Origin: Cryobacterium sp. PH31-L1
Lineage (GTDB): Bacteria; Actinomycetota; Actinomycetes; Actinomycetales; Microbacteriaceae
DNA: 64,000 nt
Direction of reading: 5' to 3'
Assembly: GCF_030063145.1 (NCBI RefSeq)
Contig: NZ_JASISM010000006.1
Location: forward strand, 282,665-346,664
The notes below the pieces were generated by a model. That model searched no databases and was not told the DNA's origin. It saw only the letters and a program-made list of their open reading frames with translations. The stretch's first letter is position 1; the number at the start of each line of letters is the position of its first letter. Position numbers and translations under genes: made by a program. Positions 9,239-18,331 of this stretch are shown here, piece by piece.

Positions 9239-9305
9239 GCCACAGCTTGCTCCCGGCCGCCGAGACTGTCAATATCGACCTAAGCGAAAGGTTATGAGCT
9301 GTGGC
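9239..9305. promoter_or_regulatory. Divergent cox/LysR control region with 9-bp inverted repeat
   Basis: The space between coxM (start 9177) and the LysR gene (start 9301) contains GCCACAGCT at 9239-9247 and its exact reverse complement AGCTGTGGC at 9297-9305, 49 bases apart. A perfect TTGACA box lies on the minus strand at 9272-9267, pointing toward cox, though no good -10 is visible 16-18 bases downstream. The spaced half-sites are candidate LysR-binding sites. This is inference from symmetry and position only. Confidence 0.4.
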
Positions 9306-10281
9306 AATGACGCTGAATCAGCTGAGGGCCTTTGCCCTGGTGGCCCGGCTCGGGTCGCTCCGCGCTGCCGCGGCCGCCCTGAACATCAGCGAACCGGCGG
9401 TCTCGTCGTCGCTCGCCGCGCTGCGCCTCGACCTCGGTGACGCCCTGTTCGTGCGAGCCGGCGCCGGCATCGCCCTGACCGCCGGTGGTCGGGCGCTCGC
9501 CGATCACGCCCAGGAGATCGTGGGCCTGGCCGACCAGGTGCGCTGGGAGGTGTCGCACGCCGAGGAATCCACCGCGAACCTGCGGGTCGTCGCCACGGCC
9601 GGGTTCGCCGAGCACGCGGCCGGTCGGCTGCTCGACGCGTTCACCCGTCGGGTGCCCGGTCATTTTGGCGGCATCGACGTGGTGGTCGAGTCCGCCGACG
9701 ATGTGGGGTCGCTGCTGCAGGACCACGCTTACGATGTGGCGCTCGGCGCTCGTCCTCCGCAGGGAAACCAGTTGGAAGTGGTGCCCTTTCTGCGCTACCA
9801 GCGGGTGCTGGTGGCCGCGCAGGAGCATCCGCTCACCCGGCAGCCACCGTCGCTCACCGCACTGCTGGGAGAACTGTGGTTCAGCGGTCCGGCCGGGGTG
9901 GAGGAGTTCACCGCCGAGAGCAGCTGGCTGGCGGCAACCTTTCTCGCCTCAGCGCTCGGCGTGCCAGAGATCGTGCCGCTCAGCAGCGAAACGGATGCCC
10001 TCGCCGCGGTTCGCGACGGCGAGGGCATCATGCTCGCGTTCATGCACATCGTGCGGGCCGAGGTTGCGGCCCGGTCGCTCGTGGTGGTACCTGTGCCGAA
10101 CACGCCGATTGCCGGGTTGTGGTGTGCAAGCACCCTCGATCACGGTCGCGCGCCGGCCGCCGCGCGCACCCTGCAGCGGTTCGTGACGACCGCGGAGGCC
10201 ACCGCTGCGATGCTCGCACCCGGCGGTTCCCGCGGGGTCGCGCGTCGCGGCAGCAAGGTGCACGTGGCCCTCTGGAGCTGA
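9301..10281 (+). CDS. LysR-family transcriptional regulator, divergent from the cox operon
   Basis: The 326-residue protein begins with a LysR winged HTH (LNQLRAFALVARLGSLRAAAAALNIS, then EPAVSSSLAALR) and continues with a substrate-binding domain. The start is GTG at 9301 with AAAGG about nine bases upstream; ATG at 9307 is an alternative. LysR regulators usually control the divergent operon, here coxMSL and accessory genes. The inducer is unknown. The N-terminal HTH is alanine-rich but otherwise normal. Confidence 0.9.
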   Translation: MAMTLNQLRAFALVARLGSLRAAAAALNISEPAVSSSLAALRLDLGDALFVRAGAGIALTAGGRALADHAQEIVGLADQVRWEVSHAEESTANLRVVATAGFAEHAAGRLLDAFTRRVPGHFGGIDVVVESADDVGSLLQDHAYDVALGARPPQGNQLEVVPFLRYQRVLVAAQEHPLTRQPPSLTALLGELWFSGPAGVEEFTAESSWLAATFLASALGVPEIVPLSSETDALAAVRDGEGIMLAFMHIVRAEVAARSLVVVPVPNTPIAGLWCASTLDHGRAPAAARTLQRFVTTAEATAAMLAPGGSRGVARRGSKVHVALWS

Positions 10282-10291
10282 CTGGAACCGG

Positions 10292-11809
10292 TTAGGGGCG
10301 ACGGCTCCAGGACTTCCAAAAATTCGATTCTGCTGCTGCTGCTTTCTGCTGTTCCAGGGCGTGCAGCCGGCCGTAGCTGAAGGTATTCTCGCCGCGCAGG
10401 TAGGCCTCGACTCCGCCGCGCTTGAGCAGGCGATCGCGGGCGATGACGCTGTCGTGCTGGTCGCCGAGAATGGTCTGGAGTTTCTGGGCGAAGCGGCTCA
10501 CCCGGGCCGATCGCTTGGGGCTGAGCGGATGCGCCGTCTCGGCCGCGTAGCGCAGTCGTTTGGCGCGCTTGCGAGCGGCGTGCAGGGCGAGGTCTCGTTC
10601 CGCACCCGGTACGGTCTTGGCCGCCAGGCGCGCGGCTCGGCGCAATTTCTTCCACTCTCTGGTGACCAGGGCCGGTACAACGACCCGGGCATCCTGGTCG
10701 GCCGCGGCCGTGAGCGGCCGAGTGGCGACGAGGGCATCAAGAGCGTCCAGCAGCCGAAAGTAGCGGTGGGTGTCGAGGGCGGTGATGAGCGTGAGTTGCG
10801 CGGAGTGGGCATCTGTTTCGGAACGGCTTTCGAGGCGTTCGCGAATGGGGCCGAGGAGCAGCGCGGGGGTTTCTCGGTCGAGCAGGCCGACCACGCGCCG
10901 CTGCAGTACTTCTTCGTCCCGGGAGCCGCCGAGCACGGCGGCGAGCCAGCCGAGTTCGGTACGGAGATGCTGCACGACCGAGGGATCGACGAGCGAACGA
11001 TAGGTGGCCAGCACCGAGCGCAGCCGGCGGGTGGCGACGCGCATCGCGTGCACGGAACCGGCAGTGTTCTGACGAATCCGCGGGTCGTGCCGGCGAATGG
11101 CACCGATCTGCTCGGTCAGGCTGGCCAGCAGAACATGGCCCGCCGGGCCGTTCGGGGTGGGACGGCGCGGTTTGGTGCTGCTCCCTGCCGGGAACCGGTC
11201 GCCGAGCGCGCGGGCAAGCTTCGAAACGTGCTGCGACACGAGGATGCCGCCGCTCGCGAGCACCGACTGGCCCGCGTCGAGCAGGTCCTCCGGTCCGTCG
11301 ACGAGTTCGATCTCCCATTCGCGCCAGGCGGCCGAGGCGGGTTCGTGGATGAGCCGTTGGGCCTCGACCCGGTCGTCGCAGAGCACGGCGAGGGTTTCGC
11401 CGCCAACGCCGATCAGGGCGTGCACGACGCGGGTGGTGCCGAGGTGCACGACGGGAACGAGCGGGGAATCGCGGGTGTAGACCCGCACGAGCTGGGCGAG
11501 CGACTCAGGGACGGCATCCGCTTCGCCGTGGACGTGTTTGCCGAGAGGAGCGTGGATTTCGCGTCGGCGTCCGGCATCGAGCGGCCGTTTGAGATGCCAG
11601 CCGGCGTCGTCGCCGCCGGTGCGGCGGCGTAGGGTAATGTGCGCGCGGGCGAGGACGAGGGCACTCGTGTCGAAGTAGACGGCCTCGAGGTCGTGGGTGA
11701 CGGGCTCGGCGATGGCCTGCACGCCGGGTAGATCGTTCAAGCGCGGCAGCAGGGCCAGCTCGTCGACGTCAAACTTGCGTTCTATCTCAATACCACCGGT
11801 AGCGTCCAC
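10292..11809 (-). CDS. CYTH and CHAD domain protein
   Basis: The 505-residue protein starts with a CYTH domain containing EIERK (the ExExK signature) at about residue 7 and the paired arginine strands HITLRRRTGG and WHLKRP. From about residue 225 it has a CHAD domain, rich in His and Arg (VHAMRVATRRLRSVL, HAARKRAKRLRYAAE). CYTH domains bind triphosphates through a tunnel, and CHAD domains bind inorganic polyphosphate. A polyphosphate-linked role is inferred. The GTG start at 11809 sits at the edge of a strong hairpin (11808-11847). Confidence 0.9.
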   Translation of the reverse strand: MDATGGIEIERKFDVDELALLPRLNDLPGVQAIAEPVTHDLEAVYFDTSALVLARAHITLRRRTGGDDAGWHLKRPLDAGRRREIHAPLGKHVHGEADAVPESLAQLVRVYTRDSPLVPVVHLGTTRVVHALIGVGGETLAVLCDDRVEAQRLIHEPASAAWREWEIELVDGPEDLLDAGQSVLASGGILVSQHVSKLARALGDRFPAGSSTKPRRPTPNGPAGHVLLASLTEQIGAIRRHDPRIRQNTAGSVHAMRVATRRLRSVLATYRSLVDPSVVQHLRTELGWLAAVLGGSRDEEVLQRRVVGLLDRETPALLLGPIRERLESRSETDAHSAQLTLITALDTHRYFRLLDALDALVATRPLTAAADQDARVVVPALVTREWKKLRRAARLAAKTVPGAERDLALHAARKRAKRLRYAAETAHPLSPKRSARVSRFAQKLQTILGDQHDSVIARDRLLKRGGVEAYLRGENTFSYGRLHALEQQKAAAAESNFWKSWSRRP

Positions 11810-11847
11810 GGTTCAAACCTAGCGCGGTCGCGCCAGGCTTGAACCGT
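11808..11847. other. Long inverted repeat between hmp and the CYTH/CHAD gene
   Basis: Two 13-base arms, 11808-11820 and 11835-11847, are reverse complements with one mismatch, and the inner bases add GCGCG/CGCGC pairing. On the minus-strand transcript the hairpin follows the hmp stop and its 3' arm contains the AGG and the GTG start of the CYTH/CHAD gene. It could end hmp transcription, although there is no U tract, or limit translation of the downstream gene. Confidence 0.5.
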
Positions 11848-11865
11848 GCGGCGGTGTCGGAAGCG

Positions 11866-13029
11866 TCAGACGCCCGCGAGCCACAGGTCGGGGCCGAAGA
11901 TCTCGTAGTGGATGCGATCGGCCGGCACGCCGGATTCCAGCGCCTGGGCGCGCAGGCTGCGCATGAACGGGAGCGGACCACAAAGGTACACAGAGGCATC
12001 CTCCGGGATCGTCACGTTCGCCAGCGACATGAAGCCCTCGTGGTGGCCAACGCTCGGGATCTCCAGCCAGAGCTCGAGTTCGGCCGCCTCGAGCAGGGCG
12101 ACGTCCTCGGTCATCTGGTCGCGCAGGGCCCAGCGCTCGAGGTTGCTCTCGGCGTGGAGCACTCGAACCGCGCGCTTTGAGCCGGTGTCCACCAGGGAAC
12201 GCAGGATGGAAGCGCTGGGCGTACAGCCGATGCCGGCCGAGGCCAGGATCAGCGGGCCGGTGCCGTGGTCGAGGGTGATGTCGCCGCACGGAACGGAGAG
12301 AATGAGGGTGTCGCCGACCTGAACGTCGCGGTGCAGCACGGGGGAGACCTCGCCGTCAGCGTCGAGCTTGGTGGTGAAGACGCGAGTCGTGTTGGTGCCG
12401 GCTGAGAGGGAGTACTGACGCACCTGTCGGATCCCGTCGGGCATGACCGCGGTGACGCTGACGTACTGGCCCGGCAGTGCGGGCGTGACGGGGGTGTCGT
12501 CGGCGGGTTCGAGGGTGAACGTGATGGCGTCGGTTCCGGCCGCTTCCTTCTTCACGACGATCCACGGGGCGAGCGGCTTGTCGCTGGCGAGTCCGGAGTA
12601 GAGGCCCTTCTCCATCTTGATCAGGGCGTGGGCCATCAGCCAGTAGACCTCGGTCCAGGCGGCGGCGATCTCGGCGGTGATCACGTCGCTGAGTTCCTCG
12701 GCGATGGCTTCGAACAGGTACTTGTAGACGATGTCGTACTGCTCGGGCTGAATATCGAGTGAGACGTGCTTGTGGGCGATGCGGGAGAGCATTGCCTCCG
12801 GCGTGGTGTCGGGGTTCTTCACCAGGTGGGTTGCGAAGACGGCGATGCTGCCGGCCAGCGCCTGCTGCTGCGAGCCGTTCTTTTGATTGGACCGGCTGAA
12901 CAGCCCGTCGAACAATTTGGGGTGGGCGGTGAGCATGCGGTGGTAGAAGTTTTTCGCGATCTGGGGCATCCGCTCGCCGACCAGCGGCAGGGTGGCTTCG
13001 ATGAGGGGAGTGGACTGGGGCGAAAGCAT
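11866..13029 (-). CDS. hmp: Flavohaemoprotein (nitric oxide dioxygenase)
   Basis: The 387-residue protein has a globin domain (Tyr29 in FYHRM, proximal His88 in AHKHVS), an FAD-binding barrel (RQYSLS near residue 208) and a NAD-binding domain (ASAGIGCTPSASIL near residue 260). Hmp turns NO and O2 into nitrate using NAD(P)H. I chose ATG at 13029, which has AGAAGGAG five bases upstream, rather than the open frame extending to 13098. The NsrR-like repressor gene lies directly upstream in the same direction, and a candidate operator overlaps the promoter. Confidence 0.95.
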   Translation of the reverse strand: MLSPQSTPLIEATLPLVGERMPQIAKNFYHRMLTAHPKLFDGLFSRSNQKNGSQQQALAGSIAVFATHLVKNPDTTPEAMLSRIAHKHVSLDIQPEQYDIVYKYLFEAIAEELSDVITAEIAAAWTEVYWLMAHALIKMEKGLYSGLASDKPLAPWIVVKKEAAGTDAITFTLEPADDTPVTPALPGQYVSVTAVMPDGIRQVRQYSLSAGTNTTRVFTTKLDADGEVSPVLHRDVQVGDTLILSVPCGDITLDHGTGPLILASAGIGCTPSASILRSLVDTGSKRAVRVLHAESNLERWALRDQMTEDVALLEAAELELWLEIPSVGHHEGFMSLANVTIPEDASVYLCGPLPFMRSLRAQALESGVPADRIHYEIFGPDLWLAGV

Positions 13030-13077
13030 GAATACTCCTTCTGCGTGTCGGCACCCGTTTGTGGGGGCCTTCATCAA

Positions 13078-13128
13078 AAGTAGCATTTCATATACCAATT
13101 AAACGGATGCTTTCTACAAGTCGTAGAA
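13078..13128 (-). promoter_or_regulatory. hmp promoter region with candidate NsrR operator and a second palindrome
   Basis: An imperfect 23-base dyad at 13078-13100 (AAGTAGCATTT on one side, ATATACCAATT on the other) resembles NsrR operators in length and AT-rich halves. On the minus strand TTGTAG (13119-13114) and GTATAT (13095-13090), 18 bases apart, could be -35 and -10, so the dyad would cover the -10. A separate perfect repeat, TTCTAC-N5-GTAGAA, lies at 13112-13128 over the -35. Assignment to NsrR is inference. Confidence 0.4.
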
Positions 13129-13144
13129 ATTAGGGACTTTAGTC

Positions 13145-13588
13145 CTACCGCGCCAAACCCAGTTCGACCAGCATCGGGCCACCCGGTTTGCCGTGCGGGA
13201 GGCTGGCGATGACGAGGTCATCCAGTTCGCGGTAGAAGGCTTCCCGGGCGCGGCGCAGGGCGCCGCGGAGGCCGCATCCGCTGATCAGAGGGCAGGGGCC
13301 GCTTATGGAGTCGCAGGCTGCCAAGTCGGTGCGCGTGTCGAGTGTGCGCAGGAGCGCACCGACGGTGACCTCTCGGCCGAGCGCGCTGATGCGCACGCCG
13401 CCGTTCCGGCCGCGCTGTGCCTCGACCAGGCCGAGCTCGCGCAGTTTTAGCAGCGCTTTGCTGACGTGGTTGTAGGGCGTGCCGACCTCGGCGGCAACGA
13501 CCCGCGAGGTGCAGGTGACGCTCTCCGGCGCCGCACAGAGCAGCATGACAACCCGCAGGCAGACGTCGGAAAAAGCGTTGATCCTCAT
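13145..13588 (-). CDS. nsrR: Rrf2-family Fe-S repressor, probable NsrR
   Basis: The 147-residue protein has an Rrf2 winged HTH (YNHVSKALLKLRELG near residues 39-53, GRNGGVRI near 60) and three cysteines, C92, C99 and C105, in CDSISGPC and ISGC. This spacing fits the iron-sulfur ligands of NsrR. NsrR senses NO and represses hmp-type genes, and the next gene downstream is hmp. The ATG at 13588 is followed by RINAFSDVCLRVVM, the usual family start. A short hairpin (TAGGACT ... AGTCCCTA) follows the stop. Confidence 0.88.
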   Translation of the reverse strand: MRINAFSDVCLRVVMLLCAAPESVTCTSRVVAAEVGTPYNHVSKALLKLRELGLVEAQRGRNGGVRISALGREVTVGALLRTLDTRTDLAACDSISGPCPLISGCGLRGALRRAREAFYRELDDLVIASLPHGKPGGPMLVELGLAR

Positions 13589-13634
13589 GTCTTAACTGTA
13601 GGTGCGCCAGTGGCCCGGGCGGATATGAGAGAGA

Positions 13635-14387
13635 ATGGGGCAAGTGAACACTGAGTCGGAGACGCTGTTTGAGGTAATCCGCTTCGTGGACCTGGCTGGC
13701 GTGCTCGCCAATGCCGTTCTCGGTGGTGTGGCTGCTCGCACCGCCCGTCTCGACATTGTCGGTTTTGTGGTGCTGGCGATCATGAGCGGGCTCGGCGGTG
13801 GAATGATCCGCGACACCCTGCTGCAGCAGGGAACGCCGGCGGCGCTGGTCGACCCGGCCTACCTGATCTGTGCCATTCTGGGCGGGGTCATCGCCTATTT
13901 CGTGACGTTCAACGGACGCTGGACTCGCCGCGTGCTGCTGCTGCTCGACGCGCTCGCCGTGGGCTGCTGGTCGGCAGTCGGCGCGCAGAAAGCGCTTGAG
14001 GCGGGCCTCGGCTGGCTACCGGCCATTCTGCTCGGCATCATCACGGCGGTCGGTGGTGGCATGGTGCGGGACATCATGCTGCTTAAGGTGCCGACGATTT
14101 TCGGTGGTAACACGCTCTATGCCACGAGCGCCCTGCTGGCGAGTACAGAGATGGTCATCCTGAGCAAGCTCGGGTTTGTGGCGATCGGCACCGCCGTGGC
14201 CATCCTCAGCGGCGCGGGGCTGTCACTGCTCGCCAAGCGCTACGGCTGGATCCTGCCGACCGGCTACGCGCTGCGCATTCCGAAGCCCATTCTGCTGCTG
14301 AACCCCCGGGCCTGGCGGCAACGTCGGCTCGACGCGCGCAATGCCCGCAACGGCATCTTCCCCGACGATCCGGGTGCGTCGGTCTAA
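13635..14387 (+). CDS. TRIC-family (YadS-like) membrane protein
   Basis: The 250-residue protein has about seven hydrophobic helices arranged as two repeats, each with the mark GGGM(I/V)RD (GLGGGMIRDTLL near residue 55 and AVGGGMVRDIML near 140). This pattern defines the TRIC/UPF0126 family; bacterial members form trimeric cation channels. The start is ATG at 13635, with GTG at 13644 as an alternative. The gene ends by overlapping the convergent phosphatase gene by four bases. The physiological ion is not known. Confidence 0.9.
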   Translation: MGQVNTESETLFEVIRFVDLAGVLANAVLGGVAARTARLDIVGFVVLAIMSGLGGGMIRDTLLQQGTPAALVDPAYLICAILGGVIAYFVTFNGRWTRRVLLLLDALAVGCWSAVGAQKALEAGLGWLPAILLGIITAVGGGMVRDIMLLKVPTIFGGNTLYATSALLASTEMVILSKLGFVAIGTAVAILSGAGLSLLAKRYGWILPTGYALRIPKPILLLNPRAWRQRRLDARNARNGIFPDDPGASV

Positions 14388-15217
14388 CTCGGCGGTGCTG
14401 GGTTCAGCACCGCGAGCGTCGCCGCGTGCAGCAGGCCATTCGTAGCCAGGGCGCTGCCGTGCCACGGACCGGGCCGTCCGTCGACCGAGGTGAACGTGCC
14501 GCCGGCCTCCTGCACGATCGGGGCGAGGGCGGCCATGTCGTAGGGCTGCAGGTCGAATTCCCCGGCCGCGTCCAGGTGGCCCTCGGCCAGCAGCATGTAC
14601 GACCACATATCGCCGTAGGCACGGGTGCGCCAAACCTGGCGGGATAGCGTGACGAGCTCGTCGAGGTGCCCGGCCGCGTCCCACTGCTGCAGGCTGCCGT
14701 AGCTGATGGATGCTTCGGCGAGGGTTTCGATGCCGGAGACGTGCAGGCGAGTGGGGGCGGCATCCGCTTGGCCGGCGCTTGCTGGGAGCGTGTCGCTCGA
14801 CCAGGCGCCGCTGCCGGCCGCGGCCCACCAGCGTTTACCGAGGGCGGGGGCGCTGACCACGCCGAGAACGGGCACGCCGTCGATGGCGAGGGAGATGAGG
14901 GTGGCCCAGATCGGGATGCCGCGGAGGAACCCGGCGGTGCCGTCGATCGGGTCGATGATCCACTGGCGGGTGGTCGAACCGGCAGTGCCGAACTCCTCGC
15001 CGAGGATGCCGTCGTCGGGGCGCTCGGCGGCGATTAGGGCACGGATGGCGCGTTCGACGGCCTGGTCGGCATCCGTCACCGGGGTGCGGTCGGGTTTGGT
15101 CGTCACGACGAGGTCGAGCGCGGTGAAGCGCGCGCTAGAGATGGCGTCGGCGGCATCGGCCAGCGTCAAGGCCAGCTGGAGGTCGTCGGAGAGGGCGTAA
15201 ATTCGCGGTTCGGTCAC
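14384..15217 (-). CDS. Inositol-monophosphatase-family phosphatase, possibly histidinol-phosphatase
   Basis: The 277-residue protein has the lithium-sensitive phosphatase motifs: DGILGEEFG near residue 73, WIIDPIDGTAGFLRG near 90 (the DPIDGT metal site), and the C-terminal PWHGSALATNG segment near 252 where the family usually has WD.AA. Length and sequence fit HisN-type histidinol-phosphatases of actinobacteria, but inositol or other sugar phosphates are equally possible. The start is GTG at 15217. No other his gene is nearby, so the HisN role stays unproven. Confidence 0.8.
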   Translation of the reverse strand: MTEPRIYALSDDLQLALTLADAADAISSARFTALDLVVTTKPDRTPVTDADQAVERAIRALIAAERPDDGILGEEFGTAGSTTRQWIIDPIDGTAGFLRGIPIWATLISLAIDGVPVLGVVSAPALGKRWWAAAGSGAWSSDTLPASAGQADAAPTRLHVSGIETLAEASISYGSLQQWDAAGHLDELVTLSRQVWRTRAYGDMWSYMLLAEGHLDAAGEFDLQPYDMAALAPIVQEAGGTFTSVDGRPGPWHGSALATNGLLHAATLAVLNPAPPS

Positions 15218-15342
15218 CCTTCCAAGGATAGTAATTTCGTGAGCGGATGCCGGTCACGGTCGCTTTCCCGCCTCGATTCGCATCGAGCCCTCTTGGGGTG
15301 TTAGGGTTACACGTTGCCGCGGGTCATTCCCGGCTTTCATAT

Positions 15343-15418
<76 letters not shown>

Positions 15419-15420
15419 CC

Positions 15421-15465
15421 AGCCCCGTTGTCACTGTCTTTTGCAGTGCGGCGGGGCTTTTTTTG
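15421..15465 (+). terminator. Rho-independent terminator after tRNA-Lys
   Basis: AGCCCCG at 15421 pairs with CGGGGCT at 15452-15458, with additional inner pairing of CACTG and CAGTG, and is followed by a run of seven T residues. Confidence 0.9.
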
Positions 15466-15642
15466 TGGCCTTCTCGAGCCTGCGCATCGGATCTGCTCTC
15501 GTGGCACGTGCGTGAGAAGGCGGCACTGGTTTGAACACGTGCCAACTTCTCCAATACGCGCCATGAAGAATGTCGGGCCACCGCACCTCGTTAGACTGGG
15601 CCGCACCGCACCTCCGACCCGCAGCGACGCGGAAAGGTCTCT

Positions 15643-16806
15643 ATGCCCCGCACGGATTCGATCGACGCACCCTCCGATGACAGCACGAGAGCGGCGTCGA
15701 TGACGGGCGCATCCGTTTCTGATGACAAGGACGTGCTCCTGCAGCGTGACGGCCGTCTGGCCCGCATCATCTTGAACCGGCCGAAAGCGCTCAACGCTCT
15801 CACGCACGGCATGATCCGCACCATCGCCGCAGCCCTCACTGACTGGGCCGATGACCCCGCCGTGCAGACCGTGCTGCTCACCGGCAGCGGCGACCGCGCG
15901 CTCTGCGCCGGCGGCGACATCGTCTCGATTTATCGCGACGCACGAACCGACCCCGACGAGAACGCCCGATTCTGGGCGGACGAGTACACCCTGAACGCCC
16001 AGATCAAGCGCTACCCCAAACCGTTCGTCGCCCTGATGGATCGCATCGTGCTCGGCGGGGGAGTCGGCCTGTCTGGTCACGCTTCGCACCGCGTCGTGAC
16101 CGAACGTACCAAACTGGGCATGCCGGAAACCACCATCGGCTTCGTGCCCGACGTCGGCGGAACCTACCTGTACTCGCGCACCCCCGGCGAACTCGGCACC
16201 CACCTCGCCCTCACCGCCGTAACCATGACCGGCGGCGACGCCATCGCCCTCGGCCTCGCCGACAGCTTCGTCGATTCGGCCGAACTCGATTCCCTGGTCG
16301 ATGCCCTCACCCGGATGCCCGCTGCCGCCGCCATCGCGCAGTTCGCCTCCCCGGCGCCCCCGGCACCACTGCTCATCGAGCGCACCTGGATCGACGAGTG
16401 CTACGTCGGCAACGATGTGGCCACGATCATCGACCGCCTGCAGAAGTCATCGGTCACGGCAGCCGGGCAAGCCGCCGACGCGATCCTGGCCAAGTCACCG
16501 ACCGCCGTCAGTGTCACCCTCGCATCCCTCCGCCGCGCCGGCGACCTCGCCACACTCGAAGAGGTGCTGGAACAGGAATACCGGGTATCGCTGCGCATGG
16601 TGGACGGCCCAGATGTGATCGAGGGTATTCGCGCTCAGGTCATTGACAAGGATCGCAACCCGGCGTGGCAGCCCCGTACGCTGGCCGACGTCTTCGACGC
16701 CGACGTGCAGGCCTATTTCGCGCCGCTGGGAGAGCGCGAACTGCGCTTGCCGCGCAGTCTCATAAACGAAACCAGACAGACCACCGAACGAGAGGCCACC
16801 GCGTGA
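15643..16806 (+). CDS. 3-hydroxyisobutyryl-CoA hydrolase family protein (crotonase fold)
   Basis: The 387-residue protein is a crotonase-fold enzyme of the HIBCH branch: [13 protein letters not shown] near residue 43, CAGGDI near 88, [18 protein letters not shown] near 132 and [21 protein letters not shown] near 154. It is longer than simple enoyl-CoA hydratases, as HIBCH proteins are. HIBCH removes CoA from 3-hydroxyisobutyryl-CoA in valine breakdown. GGAAAGG lies five bases before the ATG. The next gene overlaps it by four bases. Confidence 0.9.
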   Translation: MPRTDSIDAPSDDSTRAASMTGASVSDDKDVLLQRDGRLARIILNRPKALNALTHGMIRTIAAALTDWADDPAVQTVLLTGSGDRALCAGGDIVSIYRDARTDPDENARFWADEYTLNAQIKRYPKPFVALMDRIVLGGGVGLSGHASHRVVTERTKLGMPETTIGFVPDVGGTYLYSRTPGELGTHLALTAVTMTGGDAIALGLADSFVDSAELDSLVDALTRMPAAAAIAQFASPAPPAPLLIERTWIDECYVGNDVATIIDRLQKSSVTAAGQAADAILAKSPTAVSVTLASLRRAGDLATLEEVLEQEYRVSLRMVDGPDVIEGIRAQVIDKDRNPAWQPRTLADVFDADVQAYFAPLGERELRLPRSLINETRQTTEREATA

Positions 16807-17621
16807 GCGACACCACCAAGACCAACACCAGCGAGACCAACACCGCCGACAGCTACGAGAACATTCTGCTCGAGCGCCACGGCCGGGTCGGCGTGATCAC
16901 CCTCAACCGCCCGAAGGCGCTCAACGCCCTCAACTTCGCCACCATGCAGGACGTCGTCGGTGCCGCGACCCGGCTCGACGCGGACCCCGAGATCGGCGCG
17001 ATCATCATCACCGGCTCTGAGCGGGCCTTCGCGGCCGGCGCCGACATCAAGGAAATGTCGACCATGAGCTACATGGACATGTACCTGGGGGACTGGTTCG
17101 CCGGCTGGGACTGCCTCGCCGCCGTGCGCACCCCGGTCATCGCCGCGGTCTCCGGCCACGCCCTCGGTGGCGGCTGCGAACTCGCCCTGATCTGCGACTT
17201 CATCATCGCCTCCGACACCGCCACCTTCGGCCAGCCCGAGATCAAGCTCGGCGTCATTCCCGGCATGGGCGGATCCCAACGCCTCACCCGCGCCGTCGGC
17301 AAGGCCAAGGCGATGGAGATGATCCTCACGGGCCGCACCATCGACGCCGTTGAAGCCGAACGCGCCGGCCTTGTCGCCCGCATAGTGCCGGCCGCCGAAC
17401 TCCTCGCCGACGCCCTCGCCACAGCGACCGAGATCGCCGCGAAATCGGCGCCGATCGCCATGCTGGCCAAGGAGGTCGTGAACGCGGCCTACGAAACGAT
17501 GTTGGGGGCGGGCGTCCACTTTGAACGTCGCCTGTTTCACTCCGTGTTCGCCACCGACGACCAGAGCGAGGGGATGGCCGCCTTCGTCGAAAAGCGCAAG
17601 CCGGTCTTCACCAACCGCTAG
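16803..17621 (+). CDS. Enoyl-CoA hydratase/isomerase family protein
   Basis: From the GTG at 16803 (GTGA overlap with the upstream stop) the product has 272 residues. It shows the crotonase marks [22 protein letters not shown] (oxyanion hole) near residue 75, [13 protein letters not shown] near 115, and [17 protein letters not shown] near 140. The two acidic residues expected at the hydratase site (E in GCELA, E in QPEIKL) are present, so it is likely a true hydratase of short-chain enoyl-CoA. Together with the coupled hydrolase it suggests valine or branched-chain acyl-CoA degradation. Confidence 0.92.
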   Translation: MSDTTKTNTSETNTADSYENILLERHGRVGVITLNRPKALNALNFATMQDVVGAATRLDADPEIGAIIITGSERAFAAGADIKEMSTMSYMDMYLGDWFAGWDCLAAVRTPVIAAVSGHALGGGCELALICDFIIASDTATFGQPEIKLGVIPGMGGSQRLTRAVGKAKAMEMILTGRTIDAVEAERAGLVARIVPAAELLADALATATEIAAKSAPIAMLAKEVVNAAYETMLGAGVHFERRLFHSVFATDDQSEGMAAFVEKRKPVFTNR

Positions 17622-18331
17622 CGCCCGCGCCTCCAGCTGTACTCGTTCTCGGGGCGCCCCGGCGTGCCGTAGCGGGGTGCGCGCTGAACGAGGCCCGCGT
17701 CGGCGAGGTACTCGAGATAGCGGCGGGCGGTCACCCGTGACAACCCGAGCGGCTCCATCAGCTCGCTCGCCGACACCGGCGCGACCTGCGCCTGCAGGTA
17801 GGCGACCACCGGGGTCAGAGTCGAATCGGCCAGCCCCTTGGGCCTGGGGATATCGGTCGGCGCCCGCAGACTTGCGAAGGCATGGTCGACCGCTGACTGC
17901 GTCACAACGGATGCCTGCGCGTTCAGTTCCGCACGAAAGTCCCGGTAGCTGGACAGTTTCGTGGCAAAAGTGGAGTAGGTGAACGGCTTGATCAGGTACT
18001 GCACGACCCCGGCCGCGATCGCCCCGCGCACATTGTCCAGGTCGCGCACCGCGGTGATGGCAATGATGTCCGTGGCCAGGCCGGCCGCCCGAATACGCCG
18101 ACTCACGTCGAGCCCGTGGCTGTCGGGCAGGTTCATGTCCATGAGCACGAGGTCGATCGGAGTGCCGGCCGAGGCGGCCGCCGCGACCCGGCGAAACGCG
18201 TCCTGGCCGGTACCGGCCGTTCCGACGAGCTCGAACCCGGCCAGCCGCCCGACATAGACGGCATGGGCCTCGGCCGCGAGCGGTTCGTCCTCGACGACGA
18301 GCACACGAATGGGCGGTACCGTCTCAGACAT
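17618..18331 (-). CDS. CitB/DcuR-type response regulator
   Basis: The 237-residue protein has a receiver domain (VEDEP at residues 13-17, phosphoacceptor Asp65 in [11 protein letters not shown] near 92, and KPF near 114) and a C-terminal HTH of the CitB/DcuR class ([23 protein letters not shown]). The start is ATG at 18331, eight bases inside the end of the histidine kinase gene, so the two are coupled. It most likely controls the divergent dicarboxylate symporter gene. Its stop overlaps the convergent hydratase gene. Confidence 0.92.
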   Translation of the reverse strand: MSETVPPIRVLVVEDEPLAAEAHAVYVGRLAGFELVGTAGTGQDAFRRVAAAASAGTPIDLVLMDMNLPDSHGLDVSRRIRAAGLATDIIAITAVRDLDNVRGAIAAGVVQYLIKPFTYSTFATKLSSYRDFRAELNAQASVVTQSAVDHAFASLRAPTDIPRPKGLADSTLTPVVAYLQAQVAPVSASELMEPLGLSRVTARRYLEYLADAGLVQRAPRYGTPGRPENEYSWRRGR

